Of a DNA stretch of 64,000 bases, positions 29,553 through 39,349 are shown in pieces. Origin of the DNA: Methylophilaceae bacterium 11 (GTDB lineage Bacteria; Pseudomonadota; Gammaproteobacteria; Burkholderiales; Methylophilaceae). Made by a program: the position numbers and the translations under genes. The notes under the pieces are model-generated. The model saw only the letters and a list, made by a program, of their open reading frames with translations, did no database searches and was not told the DNA's origin. Within the stretch, counting starts at the first letter, position 1, and each line of letters opens with the position of its first letter. The stretch is taken from assembly GCA_000525025.1 (NCBI GenBank), contig JCKJ01000001.1, forward strand, positions 558,001 to 622,000, read 5' to 3'.

Positions 29553-30508
29553 GCTTTGCTCGGTATTAACTTCTTACCCAACTCAAATAACGCAACACAA
29601 ATCGCACCTACTTTTAAGCCGATAATCCCATCAATGATGATCGGTGAAATTACAGACAACGCGCTTCCCACCACTGGTAGTGTTTGTAAATAACCTGAGA
29701 TGTCCTCGGTGAAATGGTGAAGCACGGGGATACCATGGCCGATAATGCTGCCACCCACCATAAACATGGCGGCAGTACCTAAAATAGAGAGTAAGCGCAT
29801 TAAATAGGGTGTGACTGCGAGTAGCTTTTCACCCACTTTGCGCTGCACTTGGCGATACACGCTTTGCCCTTTTTTCAGCATTAAATGCAAGCCTAAGTCA
29901 TCTAACTTAACAATGCCTGCCACCAAGCCATATACGCCTACCGTCATAATGATAGCAATGGCCGAGACCACAGCCACTTGTTTACCAAAGCTGGCAGCAG
30001 CTACTGTGCCCAAGGCAATGACAATGATTTCTGCCGATAAAATAAAGTCGGTGGTAATGGCGCCTTTGATTTTTTCTTTTTCCAGCGCAACCAAATCTAC
30101 GTTGGCATCTTCAACCGCATGCGCCAATGCGGATTGATGGGCTGCGTCTTCCTCTTTATGCAAGAATTTATGCGCGATTTTCTCAAATCCCTCAAAGCAC
30201 AAAAATGCGCCACCAATCATTAACAGGGCTGGGATAATCCAATGAATGCCGAATTTAGCCGAGAAATAACTCAGTAATAAGGCTGTGGGGACTAAGATAA
30301 GTTTGTTGATAAATGAGCCTTTAGCCACGGCCCATACTACGGGTAATTCACGCTCTGCTGCCACGCCGGAGACTTGTTGGGCATTCAACGCCAGATCATC
30401 GCCCAATACGCCAGCGGTCTTCTTAGCCGCCACTTGGGTCATGACAGAAACGTCATCTAAAATCGTTGCAATGTCGTCTAAAAGTGCAAGTAAGCTACCA
30501 ACGGCCAT
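29549..30508 (-). CDS. DUF808 (YedI-type) inner-membrane protein
   Basis: Starts MAVGSLLALLDDIATILDDVSVM, the hallmark of YedI/DUF808 proteins. About six membrane segments (e.g. FGIHWIIPALLMIGGAFLCFEGFE) with KKTAGVLGDDLALNA in the N-terminal cytosolic part. The family's function is unknown. An upstream reading to 30634 exists, but AGGA just before the tandem ATGs at 30511/30508 points to the shorter form of 319 residues. Convergent with the PEP-CTERM gene, overlapping it by 4 bp at the stops. Confidence 0.88.
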   Translation of the reverse strand: MAVGSLLALLDDIATILDDVSVMTQVAAKKTAGVLGDDLALNAQQVSGVAAERELPVVWAVAKGSFINKLILVPTALLLSYFSAKFGIHWIIPALLMIGGAFLCFEGFEKIAHKFLHKEEDAAHQSALAHAVEDANVDLVALEKEKIKGAITTDFILSAEIIVIALGTVAAASFGKQVAVVSAIAIIMTVGVYGLVAGIVKLDDLGLHLMLKKGQSVYRQVQRKVGEKLLAVTPYLMRLLSILGTAAMFMVGGSIIGHGIPVLHHFTEDISGYLQTLPVVGSALSVISPIIIDGIIGLKVGAICVALFELGKKLIPSKA

Positions 30509-30570
30509 CATATTCCTAGGATTGATTATAGAAGTTTTGAATTTTACGCGACTAGGGCTAAAATGCGCGT

Positions 30571-30999
30571 ATGTTGTCGCAAAAATTATTCCGCTGGATG
30601 CATCGTATCGCTTTGATCGCGATGATGTTTGCATCGCTGGCGCCTAGCGTATCGCACGCGCTGGCCGGGCAAGGCAGCACGAGCGGATTTTTGCAGGAAA
30701 TTTGTAGCACCGGCGGCAAAAAACTATTTATTCAAGTAGTGACCACGCAAGGCAACACCTTGCAAGCTGGTTTGGATGTCAAACCAAGTAGTCAGCCAGC
30801 GTCTATCAGTCACCACCTTAATCATTGTCCGTTTTGCCATGCCGGCACTGCGGATGTTGCATTACCCAGTTTTAACCCAGCATTTGCACTGTATTTAGCA
30901 GCACAAGAAAAAGCCGTTCGCTTTGATTATGCTGCGCCAGTACAACTCCATTTTGTCCACACTGCGCATCCCACGCGCGCACCTCCAGTTTTACTCTAA
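30571..30999 (+). CDS. DUF2946-type small exported protein with HCPFCH motif
   Basis: A 142-residue protein: signal or membrane anchor (LFRWMHRIALIAMMFASLAPSVSHALA), CSTGGKK, and HHLNHCPFCHAG near residues 87-98, a CxxC flanked by histidines typical of DUF2946 proteins. The motif looks metal-binding. It sits directly before a TonB receptor and a PepSY membrane protein, which suggests a metal-uptake unit; copper or iron is my inference from the ligands. It is divergent from the DUF808 gene across 62 bp. Confidence 0.75.
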   Translation: MLSQKLFRWMHRIALIAMMFASLAPSVSHALAGQGSTSGFLQEICSTGGKKLFIQVVTTQGNTLQAGLDVKPSSQPASISHHLNHCPFCHAGTADVALPSFNPAFALYLAAQEKAVRFDYAAPVQLHFVHTAHPTRAPPVLL

Positions 31000-31016
31000 A
31001 AATAAATCACTGCATT

Positions 31017-31050
31017 GCACCCGATGATTGTGGGTGCGTTTTATATTTTT
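31017..31050 (+). terminator. Possible terminator or attenuator between the DUF2946 and TonB receptor genes
   Basis: GCACCC (31017-31022) pairs with GGGTGC (31032-31037), a 9-nt loop, then GTTTTATATTTTTT. Placed inside an apparent operon it would lower expression of the downstream genes. The stem is short. Confidence 0.4.
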
Positions 31051-31064
31051 TGGAGTAACACACC

Positions 31065-33407
31065 ATGTTAAAACAACAAGGTTTAAACAAACAGATTTTA
31101 ACTGCTGTATTAGCAGTGCTGCCGGCGCTGGCATATGCCGACCACAACGAAGCCATTGAATTAGATGATATTCACGTGACCGGCACCATTGATAGCCGGA
31201 TCATCAAACATCCTGCAACGGTAGAGACATACACCAAGCAGCAGATTCAAGAGTCCGTCAATGCGACTACCTCGCAACAAACGCTCAAATACTTACCCAG
31301 TTTTCAGGTGCGTGAGCGCTATATTGGTGATCGTAATGGACCTTTAGCCACACGTACCACAGGCACGCTCTCTAGTGCACAAACCATGGTGTATGCCGAT
31401 GGCATTTTGCTGTCCAATTTGTTGGGTAACTCGTTCAGCTTTCCGCCACGCTGGGGCATGGTCAGCCCAGAGGAAATTGAGAGTGTGAGCATTTTATACG
31501 GCCCATTTTCAGCGCTGTATGCGGGTAACTCGTTTGGCGGAGTGGTGAGCATGAACACCCGCATGCCGACCAAATTTGAAGCGCATGCCACAGCACAGGC
31601 ATTTGCACAGAGTTTTGAGTTGTACGGTACCGACAAAACCTTTAAGGGCAATCACGAGACCGCTTCATTTGGCGATAAAGTTAACGACTTGAGTTTTTGG
31701 CTAGGCGTAGACCGTTTGGAAAATGAGAGTCAGCCAATGCAGTTTGCCAATGCACTGCTATCGACCACTGCGCCTGCTGGTGCGCCGGTAGTGACAGGTG
31801 CTTATTCGGACCGCAATGAGAGAAACCAAAACAGAGTAACCTTTGGTGCGACGGGCATAGACCATACCGAACAACTGAATGTGAAGCTAAAAGCAGCTTA
31901 CGATATTAGCCCGAACATACGTGCGACCTATACGTTGGGGCTGTGGGATTTGGATAGCCGCACCGATGTGGACAGCTATATTAAAGATGCTGCGGGCAAC
32001 CCGGTGTATAACGGGCGTGTCAGTGTTAATGGGCAGCGTTACGATATTTCAGGATTCAGTCCGGCGGAAGTGGAAGCTTTTCATGTGATGCAGGCCATTG
32101 ATTTAAAAAGCAATACCAAAGGATTTTTTGACTGGAATCTGACGCTGTCTGACTACGATTATCAAAAAGATAAAAATAGCAGTGCAAATGCGCCTTCTAC
32201 CGGCACAACTGCGGCGGGTAATCCTTATATCAATAAAATCGGCCGAGTGGTTGACCAAAGTGGCACTGGCTGGACAGTACTGGATGCGCGCGGCACATTG
32301 CGTCCTACGGATGGTAATGGTGACAAACATGAGATTGATGTGGGCTACCACGTTGACCTATATAAACTGGTCAGTGATACGAATAACACCGCGGATTGGT
32401 CTACTGGCAACAAGGGGACATTGAATGCAAGCTCGCGTGGTGAGACCCAAACGCAGGCGATTTATGCGCAAGATAAATGGCAATTGAATCCTGCATGGGC
32501 GGTGACATTTGGCGGACGTTTTGAGCATTGGGAAGCTAATGATGGACGTAATCAAACGACGACTGGCACTGGCTTGCAGACTAGTCGCTATGCCGATAAG
32601 ACTGACAATAAATTCTCGCCCAAGCTTTCTATTAGTTTTGAACCGATGCCAGAGTGGGGATTTAGAGCGGCATTTGGTCAGGCATTTCGCTTTCCAACGG
32701 TCAGTGAGTTGTATCAACAAATTACCACTGGTACTGCGCTAGTACAAAACAATCCGGATTTGAAGACGGAAGAAGTGATCTCCAGTGAGCTGACAGCAGA
32801 GCGTAGGTTTGCCACTGGCCTAGTGCGTGCCAGTTTCTTTCATGAGAATAAATATGATGCGCTCGTCTCGCAAACCACGACTAACGGTAACCCGGTTCCA
32901 TTTGGCACCGGTACGTGTACGGCAGGGGCAGCGGGATGTACTTTTATTCAGAATATCGACCAAGTGCGTACTTACGGCGTGGAACTTGCCAGTGAGTGGC
33001 AAGACGTAGGCGTACATGGTTTGGATTTAATGGGCAGTGCTACGTTTACCCATGCTGAGATTGTGAAGAATGATGCCAACCCGCAGTTTGAAGGCAATAA
33101 GCCATTACGCATCCCAAGGGCGATGATCAAAGGCGTAGCTACTTACCACCAAGGCAGTAATATCTCCTATAGTTTGGCGGCGCGCTACAGTGGCAGGCAA
33201 TATTTTTATCTAGATAATAGCGATAGCAACCCAGATGTGTTTGGCGGGGGTAGCAAATTTTTTATCATGGATGTGAAAGCCAATTACAAGTTCGATAAGC
33301 GTTGGACAGCTTCTGTTGGTGTGGACAATCTGAATAATTACAAAGCGTATATCTTTCACCCATATCCGCAACGTACCGGTTATGTGCAAGTAAAGTTTAA
33401 TTACTAG
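31065..33407 (+). CDS. TonB-dependent outer-membrane receptor
   Basis: 780 residues: signal peptide ending AYA, no STN domain, TonB-box region (IELDDIHVTG), plug (ATVETYTKQQIQES to SFGGVVSMNTRMP) and a 22-strand barrel ending VQVKFNY with the terminal aromatic. Good ribosome-binding site (GGAG). Unlike the receptor at 11-14.8 kb it has no sigma/anti-sigma pair. With DUF2946 before it and PepSY after it, uptake of a metal chelate is likely; the ligand cannot be read from the sequence. Confidence 0.9.
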   Translation: MLKQQGLNKQILTAVLAVLPALAYADHNEAIELDDIHVTGTIDSRIIKHPATVETYTKQQIQESVNATTSQQTLKYLPSFQVRERYIGDRNGPLATRTTGTLSSAQTMVYADGILLSNLLGNSFSFPPRWGMVSPEEIESVSILYGPFSALYAGNSFGGVVSMNTRMPTKFEAHATAQAFAQSFELYGTDKTFKGNHETASFGDKVNDLSFWLGVDRLENESQPMQFANALLSTTAPAGAPVVTGAYSDRNERNQNRVTFGATGIDHTEQLNVKLKAAYDISPNIRATYTLGLWDLDSRTDVDSYIKDAAGNPVYNGRVSVNGQRYDISGFSPAEVEAFHVMQAIDLKSNTKGFFDWNLTLSDYDYQKDKNSSANAPSTGTTAAGNPYINKIGRVVDQSGTGWTVLDARGTLRPTDGNGDKHEIDVGYHVDLYKLVSDTNNTADWSTGNKGTLNASSRGETQTQAIYAQDKWQLNPAWAVTFGGRFEHWEANDGRNQTTTGTGLQTSRYADKTDNKFSPKLSISFEPMPEWGFRAAFGQAFRFPTVSELYQQITTGTALVQNNPDLKTEEVISSELTAERRFATGLVRASFFHENKYDALVSQTTTNGNPVPFGTGTCTAGAAGCTFIQNIDQVRTYGVELASEWQDVGVHGLDLMGSATFTHAEIVKNDANPQFEGNKPLRIPRAMIKGVATYHQGSNISYSLAARYSGRQYFYLDNSDSNPDVFGGGSKFFIMDVKANYKFDKRWTASVGVDNLNNYKAYIFHPYPQRTGYVQVKFNY

Positions 33408-33435
33408 CACGCAGCACAGCAGATTGGATGACATC

Positions 33436-34800
33436 ATGAAGTTACGTCGCTGGCCGGCCCATCAAATTGTTTGGCGCTGGCATTTTTATGCAGGGTTATT
33501 CTGCATCCCTTTTATGCTATTGCTGTCCGTCACTGGCGGCATCTATCTATTTAAGCCGCAGGTAGAAGCTGCGCTGGATGCGCCTTACGAGCATCTAGTC
33601 CTGACTGGGACTGCTGCGCTTGCGCATCAGCAGGTGCAGGCAGCACTAGAAGCTGTACCGGGTGCTGTGTTGCATGCCTATGAATTGCAGGCCAACCCGC
33701 AATCGGCAGTACGGGTGTTGGTCAAGCAAGGGGCTGTGATTTCACGCGTGTATGTGCATCCGCAGACTTTGCAAATACTCAATATTGCACGCGAGGATAG
33801 CAAGCTGATGCGCATTGTGCACGAGCTGCATGGCAATTTATTGCTAGGCGCGCGCGGATCTTACTTGGTAGAGCTGGCTGCCTCTTGGGCAATTGTCATG
33901 GTCATCACTGGCTTGTATTTATGGTGGCCCAAAGCAGGGCAGGGTCTGGCGGGTGTGGTCTATCCGCGCATGCGCAAGAGCAGCAGAGTGTTTTGGCGTG
34001 ACCTGCACGGTGTGGTGGGATTTTGGATATCGTTCTTCACCTTGTTTCTATTGATTTCCGGGCTGCCATGGACCAAATCTTGGGGTGGCATGTTAAAAGA
34101 AATCCGGCAAATACAAACGATGCATGTCCAAACGGGGAACATCAAAATACAGCCCCAAGACTGGACGGTAGGTGGCGTAGCCGCTGGCGAACATGCAGCG
34201 CATGAAGGACATGCCATGCAGTCGCATGCGCACCACCATGCACAGGATTATCGCCTGTTGGATCAGCTGGTGGCTACGGTCGCACCATTACAATTGGCGC
34301 CGCCAGTGCTGATTGCGCCACCTTCTAATAAATCTGCAGATTGGACAGCGCGTTCTGATGCGCAGAATAGACCTTTGCGTGTGAATATCCGTTTTGATAC
34401 CGTCGGTAACATGATTGAACGGAAAAACTTTGCTGACAGACCATGGTTGGACCGCCTGATTGGCATGGGTGTCGCCATACACGAAGGCCAATTATTCGGG
34501 TGGTTCAATCAGTTGCTAGGTGTGGTCACCGCTTTGGGCTTGGTGTTGCTCTCCGTGAGTGCAGTGGTGCTGTGGTGGAAGCGCTTAGCCAACGCTTCGC
34601 TATTCCGTACGTTGGGAGCGCCACCCAATAGCCAACGTCCAGCACGCTTTGCTTGGGCAATGATCGCGGTAGTGCTTAGTTTGGGTGTATTGCTACCGTT
34701 TTTTGGGCTATCGTTATTGCTGGTGTTGCTGATGGAGCGCTACGTCATGCCTTATTTTCCAATGCTGGCAAACTACCTTGGGCTACGTCAGGCCAAATAA
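33436..34800 (+). CDS. PepSY-domain membrane protein (putative metal-siderophore reductase)
   Basis: Four TM segments in the PepSY-TM pattern: HFYAGLFCIPFMLLLSVTGGIYLF first, then a PepSY segment, AIVMVITGLYLWWP, DLHGVVGFWISFFTLFLLISGLPW, and a C-terminal pair. A periplasmic loop carries GEHAAHEGHAMQSHAHHHAQ, strongly histidine-rich, around residues 250-270. The family is often found beside TonB receptors and some members are ferric-siderophore reductases. ATG 33436 is chosen over the in-frame TTG at 33424. Third gene of the apparent operon. Confidence 0.85.
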   Translation: MKLRRWPAHQIVWRWHFYAGLFCIPFMLLLSVTGGIYLFKPQVEAALDAPYEHLVLTGTAALAHQQVQAALEAVPGAVLHAYELQANPQSAVRVLVKQGAVISRVYVHPQTLQILNIAREDSKLMRIVHELHGNLLLGARGSYLVELAASWAIVMVITGLYLWWPKAGQGLAGVVYPRMRKSSRVFWRDLHGVVGFWISFFTLFLLISGLPWTKSWGGMLKEIRQIQTMHVQTGNIKIQPQDWTVGGVAAGEHAAHEGHAMQSHAHHHAQDYRLLDQLVATVAPLQLAPPVLIAPPSNKSADWTARSDAQNRPLRVNIRFDTVGNMIERKNFADRPWLDRLIGMGVAIHEGQLFGWFNQLLGVVTALGLVLLSVSAVVLWWKRLANASLFRTLGAPPNSQRPARFAWAMIAVVLSLGVLLPFFGLSLLLVLLMERYVMPYFPMLANYLGLRQAK

Positions 34801-34804
34801 ATAA

Positions 34805-34834
34805 AGGCTATCTTATTTGTTAGTAAGATAGCCT
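34805..34834. terminator. Hairpin between the PepSY gene and HD-GYP gene
   Basis: AGGCTATCTTA (34805-34815) pairs with TAAGATAGCCT (34824-34834). The minus strand runs into TTTATTTATTT, so it chiefly terminates the HD-GYP gene; on the plus strand the T-run is weak. Confidence 0.75.
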
Positions 34835-34864
34835 GTTGTTCGTACCAGAAATAGTAAAGCGAGT

Positions 34865-36166
34865 TTAAGCTGCCGCTGTTTCTGGCGCTTGATCCACAAA
34901 GTAACTGACCCGTTTACGCGGATTGATTTGCTTCAATACCTCGGCTGGGATTTGCGCATGTTTTAAGCAAGCAGTAATGTTGATATTCACTTCTTCACGT
35001 AAATCCACAATTACATCCTCTTCATCCTTGCCTTGTCTTGAATGTATTTTGACATAAGGTTTCAGTGGATAATTGGGGTTCACTGAGACTACCGTTGCAT
35101 ATTGCTCATTAGACAATTTGACTATGCTGCCTGGCGGGTACACGCCAAGTGATTTGATTAAGCGTTTGAGTAAGTCTTCATCAAACTTGGAGCGTTGGTG
35201 TGCAAACATATAGGCCAACGCTTCATAAGGCGTTTTAGCCCCAGACATATTTTTAGGGTTGCATAGGCTGTCGTAATTATTGGCCAAGACAATGATCCTA
35301 GCCAGCGGATCCGTTTGTTCTGCCTTCAGCCCTGCAGGATAACCAGAGCCATCAGCCAGTTCATGATGTTGCAGTACAATTTTGGAGATTCTGGGCGAGA
35401 GGCCTATGGACTTGACCATGCGCGCACCAAATTCCGAATGCAATTGATAGTGGGCATGCTCGCCGTGGGTGAGCGGGTCTTTCTTCAATAAAATCTTATC
35501 GCTGACTTCTAGCTTGCCGATGTCGTGAAGAATAGCGGCCAACCCAAGCAGTTGCGCATCTTCTCTGGAGATTTCAATCGATTTTGCCAAAATCATCGAT
35601 AGTACCGTGACATTGAGCGCGTGCTGATAATGCGCATCACTAGAGCGGTTGCCGTTGAGTGCATGAATAGCAATATCACCTTCGCACAGTGTGCTTTCCA
35701 CAATGTCATTGACGAGTAGTGTCGCTTGTTCCAGGCACTGCTTGGAGGATGACAGGATATTGCGTTGAATATTTTTAATGGTATCACTGGCGACGACAAA
35801 TTTTTTCTCACTTTCATCAATCGCATGGTGCAATTGTTTGTGCCGCAATAACTTTGCGTCAATCACAGGCTCAGTTGTTTCTGCCAGTACGGCAGACTCT
35901 TCGGCATGCGCTAGTGCTTGCTCCGCTGCCAGTACTGGTTTGATCAGATTTAAATTGGATTTGACAGGGAGCGGTGGGCAATCACTGCGTTTTGGATCAT
36001 AACGTAGCGTTTTTAAACCAATGCCTTTGATTTTTTGAATTTGTTCTTCATTGTGTAATTTAAAGTTGCTTAGTGTAAATGGGTGATCCATCCATCCTAA
36101 ATCCAGATGGACGTACAATCCAACTCGCAGTTGATTCACATCAATGGTGCAAGTACTAGTAGACAT
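34865..36166 (-). CDS. HD-GYP cyclic-di-GMP phosphodiesterase
   Basis: 433 residues. An N-terminal DUF3391-like region (VNQLRVGLYVHLDLGWMDHPF) precedes an HD-GYP domain with LHDIGKLEVSDKIL (H214-D215) and HHELADGSGYPAGL, so the metal ligands and GYP are intact. It should hydrolyse c-di-GMP. No membrane segment. The start has AGGAAG upstream. It lies downstream of, and overlaps by 11 bp, the GGDEF-EAL gene, making a two-gene c-di-GMP operon. Confidence 0.92.
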   Translation of the reverse strand: MSTSTCTIDVNQLRVGLYVHLDLGWMDHPFTLSNFKLHNEEQIQKIKGIGLKTLRYDPKRSDCPPLPVKSNLNLIKPVLAAEQALAHAEESAVLAETTEPVIDAKLLRHKQLHHAIDESEKKFVVASDTIKNIQRNILSSSKQCLEQATLLVNDIVESTLCEGDIAIHALNGNRSSDAHYQHALNVTVLSMILAKSIEISREDAQLLGLAAILHDIGKLEVSDKILLKKDPLTHGEHAHYQLHSEFGARMVKSIGLSPRISKIVLQHHELADGSGYPAGLKAEQTDPLARIIVLANNYDSLCNPKNMSGAKTPYEALAYMFAHQRSKFDEDLLKRLIKSLGVYPPGSIVKLSNEQYATVVSVNPNYPLKPYVKIHSRQGKDEEDVIVDLREEVNINITACLKHAQIPAEVLKQINPRKRVSYFVDQAPETAAA

Positions 36167-39100
36167 GGTAACTTCCTTTTTCTTCTTTATTTTTATTAAT
36201 CAATAGCGAAAATTCATCTGCTGTAATGGGTTTGCTATAGAGGTAGCCTTGCGCCTCAATACATCCCATTTTTCTTAAAAACTGTACTTGCTCTGCGGTT
36301 TCTACTCCTTCTGCAATCACTGAAAAACCAAGGCTGTTGGCCATGGCATAAATAGCGCTGGCAATGGCCGCGTCGTCTAAATCATCGGGTAAATCACGTA
36401 CAAAAGATCGGTCAATCTTCAGCTTATCTAACGGCAGGCGTTTAAGGTTGGAGAGCGAAGAGTAGCCAGTGCCAAAGTCATCAATAGCAAGGCGCACGCC
36501 CAAACTTTTAATGCGGTCAAAAGTGCTAATCACATGCTCGGTATTCTGCATGACCGTACTTTCGGTAATTTCTAACTCTAACATCGATGGCACGCAGTCA
36601 GAGTGAATCAGCACACCGTAGACCGTATCGGCAAAATTACTTTGCATGATTTGAATGCCGGACACATTCACAGCAATCCGCTTCAGCGAGTTGCTGCCAT
36701 CTATCCACTCTTTTGCGCGCATAGCCGCTTGTGTCAATACCCATTCGCCTATCTGTAAAATAATGCCAGTCTCTTCTGCCAAAGGGATAAATTTGGCCGG
36801 TGAAACAAGACCATATTCCGGATGATTCCAACGCACCAGCGCTTCTGCGCCAATGATTTCCCCAGTCTGTAGAGAGACTTGCGGTTGGTAGTACACCTCA
36901 AACTGTTGGCGTTCTAATGCGCGCCGCAGTTGATTCTCAAGATTAAAGCGTTCCAGTACATCGGCACTGTGTTTTTTGGTGTAATAGCAATAGTTGTTTT
37001 TGCCCATGTTCTTGACTTGATACATGGCTATATCGGCCGCTTTAATCACACTGTCCACATCTTTGCCATCGTCCGGATATAGCGAGATACCAATGCTAGC
37101 GCTGATATACAACTCTTTATTATCAATCAAAAACTCCGATTGCAGGGCGGTGAGAATACTCTTGGCTTTATGCGCAGCGTCGTCTATGTCATGCAAGTTA
37201 TCCATCATGACAATAAACTCATCGCCACCCAAACGGCCGACCACATCACTCTCGCGGATGGATTGTTTGATTCTGCGCGATACTTCAAATAACAACTGAT
37301 CGCCTACCGGATGCCCCAGACTATCGTTAATAGCTTTGAAGCGATCCAGATCAATAAACAGCAACGCAATTTGGCGTGACTCGCGTTCTGCGCGTTTAAT
37401 GGCGTGTTCCAATAACTCGTTGATGAGTCGCCGATTTGGCAAACCGGTGAGTGGGTCATGATTCACCAACTCGTAAAGTTTGTTTTGTGACTGCTTCACC
37501 TCGGTGACGTCAGCAAACACCCCCACGTAATTGGTAATCTGGTGCTCGTGGTTTTTGACGACAGTAATCGTCAGCCACTCATGATATTCCTCACCGTTTT
37601 TGCGATGGTTAATCACTTCGCCGCACCATTTGCCTTCACTAGATAGGCTTTTCCACAAATCGTGTTTGCCTTGCTGAAATACAATCGGCGTAGCACCCAA
37701 AATCTCTTCTTCACTATAGCCGGTAATATCGCTAAAGCCTTTGTTGATACCAATGATGCTGCCGTTGGTGTCAATAATCATAATGCCTTCGCTCGCACTA
37801 TCAAACGCAATTTTAGCCAAATTTAAGCTACGGCCAGTGTGTTCGCGCTGAATGGCTACGCTGAGCGAGCGGCCTATTGCCATTAGAGAGCCTAGTTCTT
37901 GCGAGCTGGTTTTATCTGTATCGTAACAACGTTCAATGATGATATTGCCCCACCACTGATGCTCCACAAACAGCGGGACAATCGCAATGCAGATGCTGTC
38001 GTGTTGCTTCAGTAGCTGACGCTCTGCTTTGGGTAAATCGCTCATCTCGCTAAAGACCGGATTGCCTTTTTGCAGAATCTCTTTCCAGCGGCCCAAGCGC
38101 GCATCGTCAAAATTAATGGCTTCCAGGTTGTTCACTGGCACCATAAATCCAGGGGTAGACCATTGATACAGTAGCTTGGAGTAAGTATCCGTGCTCTCGT
38201 CATATGGTATATTTTTAAGGATAGCAGCGCGCGTAAAGCGCAGTGCCAGACAAGATTGCTGCAATACGGTTTTAGCGACTGAGTGCCAAGAATCGGCAGA
38301 GTGTAATAACCAGTCGCAAGAAATCAGCGCATCCAGAATCGCGCTGCGGTTGTGTAATTGCTTTTCAATAAACTTCTGTTCGCTGATATCCTGGGCGTAC
38401 ATCACCAAATGCTGGCGTGAGGCATCACTGTTAAACGTGGCAATCTTGCTCACATCCAATGTTTTTTCAGAGCCTTGCGGTAAATAGATGATTTCCTCAT
38501 TGCGATACGCTTTTTGTGTTCGCCAAGTCGTTTCATCGGATTTTTCTGAGTACTCAAACGCGGTTTTAAATACCGGGTGAATGCCAGATGCAATATCAAA
38601 ATTAGTTTGATACGCGTAATCTTGCATGGGTATTTGGAATAAGCTGAGTAACTTTTGATTGGCGCGAAGCCAGCGATTGTTGCCATCTTTGATGCAAATG
38701 TAATCCGGACTGGTATCAATCACGGTTTGTAATAATTGCTCGGTTTGCCGTAGCTTAATTTCAGATAGCACTTGGCCGGTAGTATCGAACATATACAGCA
38801 ATTGCAAGTGCTCTTGCTGATTCAGCAGATCAATCACATAGACTTTGAGGGTGCGCACTTGCCGTTCTAGGGCATATTGCAACGTGAATTCAGATTGCTG
38901 TTCCTTAATCTTTTCCAGCAGATGCTCCAGCATGCTGGTGGCTGGATGACGCTTGCGTGACTTGCTCGCAGGTTGGTCAAGATTAAAAATTCTACGTGCA
39001 AATGTGTTGGTGTAATTAATCGTGCCGTTATCTCTGAGCGTCATTACCGCCACTTCATGCAAGGCATCCAGCAATTGCCAAGCCAATGGCTGACCATCCT

Positions 39101-39173
39101 GTGGTATCGCCTCAGCGTCCACCGGCTTGACCTTGTCGGTTTGAATCTTGTGAATTTTCTTTGAATGCTGCAC
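36156..39173 (-). CDS. PAS-GAF-PAS-GGDEF-EAL cyclic-di-GMP regulator
   Basis: A soluble sensor of 1,005 residues. PAS-like modules come first (about 25-140; YICIKDGNNRWLRANQKLL at about 155-270), then a GAF-like region (about 285-440), a PAS (DSASEGIMIIDTNGSIIGIN, GYSEEEILG), GGDEF at 649-653 within GRLGGDEF, and EAL at 777-779 with DDFGTGYSSL. The inhibitory RxxD site (RESD) lies five residues before GGDEF. Both catalytic domains look competent, so the net direction cannot be predicted. It begins at a GTG, and the next Met is inside the first PAS. Co-operonic with the HD-GYP gene. Confidence 0.92.
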   Translation of the reverse strand: MQHSKKIHKIQTDKVKPVDAEAIPQDGQPLAWQLLDALHEVAVMTLRDNGTINYTNTFARRIFNLDQPASKSRKRHPATSMLEHLLEKIKEQQSEFTLQYALERQVRTLKVYVIDLLNQQEHLQLLYMFDTTGQVLSEIKLRQTEQLLQTVIDTSPDYICIKDGNNRWLRANQKLLSLFQIPMQDYAYQTNFDIASGIHPVFKTAFEYSEKSDETTWRTQKAYRNEEIIYLPQGSEKTLDVSKIATFNSDASRQHLVMYAQDISEQKFIEKQLHNRSAILDALISCDWLLHSADSWHSVAKTVLQQSCLALRFTRAAILKNIPYDESTDTYSKLLYQWSTPGFMVPVNNLEAINFDDARLGRWKEILQKGNPVFSEMSDLPKAERQLLKQHDSICIAIVPLFVEHQWWGNIIIERCYDTDKTSSQELGSLMAIGRSLSVAIQREHTGRSLNLAKIAFDSASEGIMIIDTNGSIIGINKGFSDITGYSEEEILGATPIVFQQGKHDLWKSLSSEGKWCGEVINHRKNGEEYHEWLTITVVKNHEHQITNYVGVFADVTEVKQSQNKLYELVNHDPLTGLPNRRLINELLEHAIKRAERESRQIALLFIDLDRFKAINDSLGHPVGDQLLFEVSRRIKQSIRESDVVGRLGGDEFIVMMDNLHDIDDAAHKAKSILTALQSEFLIDNKELYISASIGISLYPDDGKDVDSVIKAADIAMYQVKNMGKNNYCYYTKKHSADVLERFNLENQLRRALERQQFEVYYQPQVSLQTGEIIGAEALVRWNHPEYGLVSPAKFIPLAEETGIILQIGEWVLTQAAMRAKEWIDGSNSLKRIAVNVSGIQIMQSNFADTVYGVLIHSDCVPSMLELEITESTVMQNTEHVISTFDRIKSLGVRLAIDDFGTGYSSLSNLKRLPLDKLKIDRSFVRDLPDDLDDAAIASAIYAMANSLGFSVIAEGVETAEQVQFLRKMGCIEAQGYLYSKPITADEFSLLINKNKEEKGSYHVY

Positions 39174-39349
39174 CGCTCACATTGCCTCGTTAGATTGCAT
39201 ACTGCAAGGCTGCTAGTTAGCAATGCCTTGACGCCCATTTTTTTGATACTTGATATAGATAGCTTAACGGTGCAATTTACATAAAACTTTAGGCTATGCA
39301 TCGATAAAATTACACGATTTAAAAACGCACATTCCTCTAAAAAAAGCAG

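Noticed and set aside
31319-33017. Several ORFs antisense to or out of frame with the TonB receptor gene
   Set aside because: No ribosome-binding sites, no recognisable domains; shadows of the coding strand.
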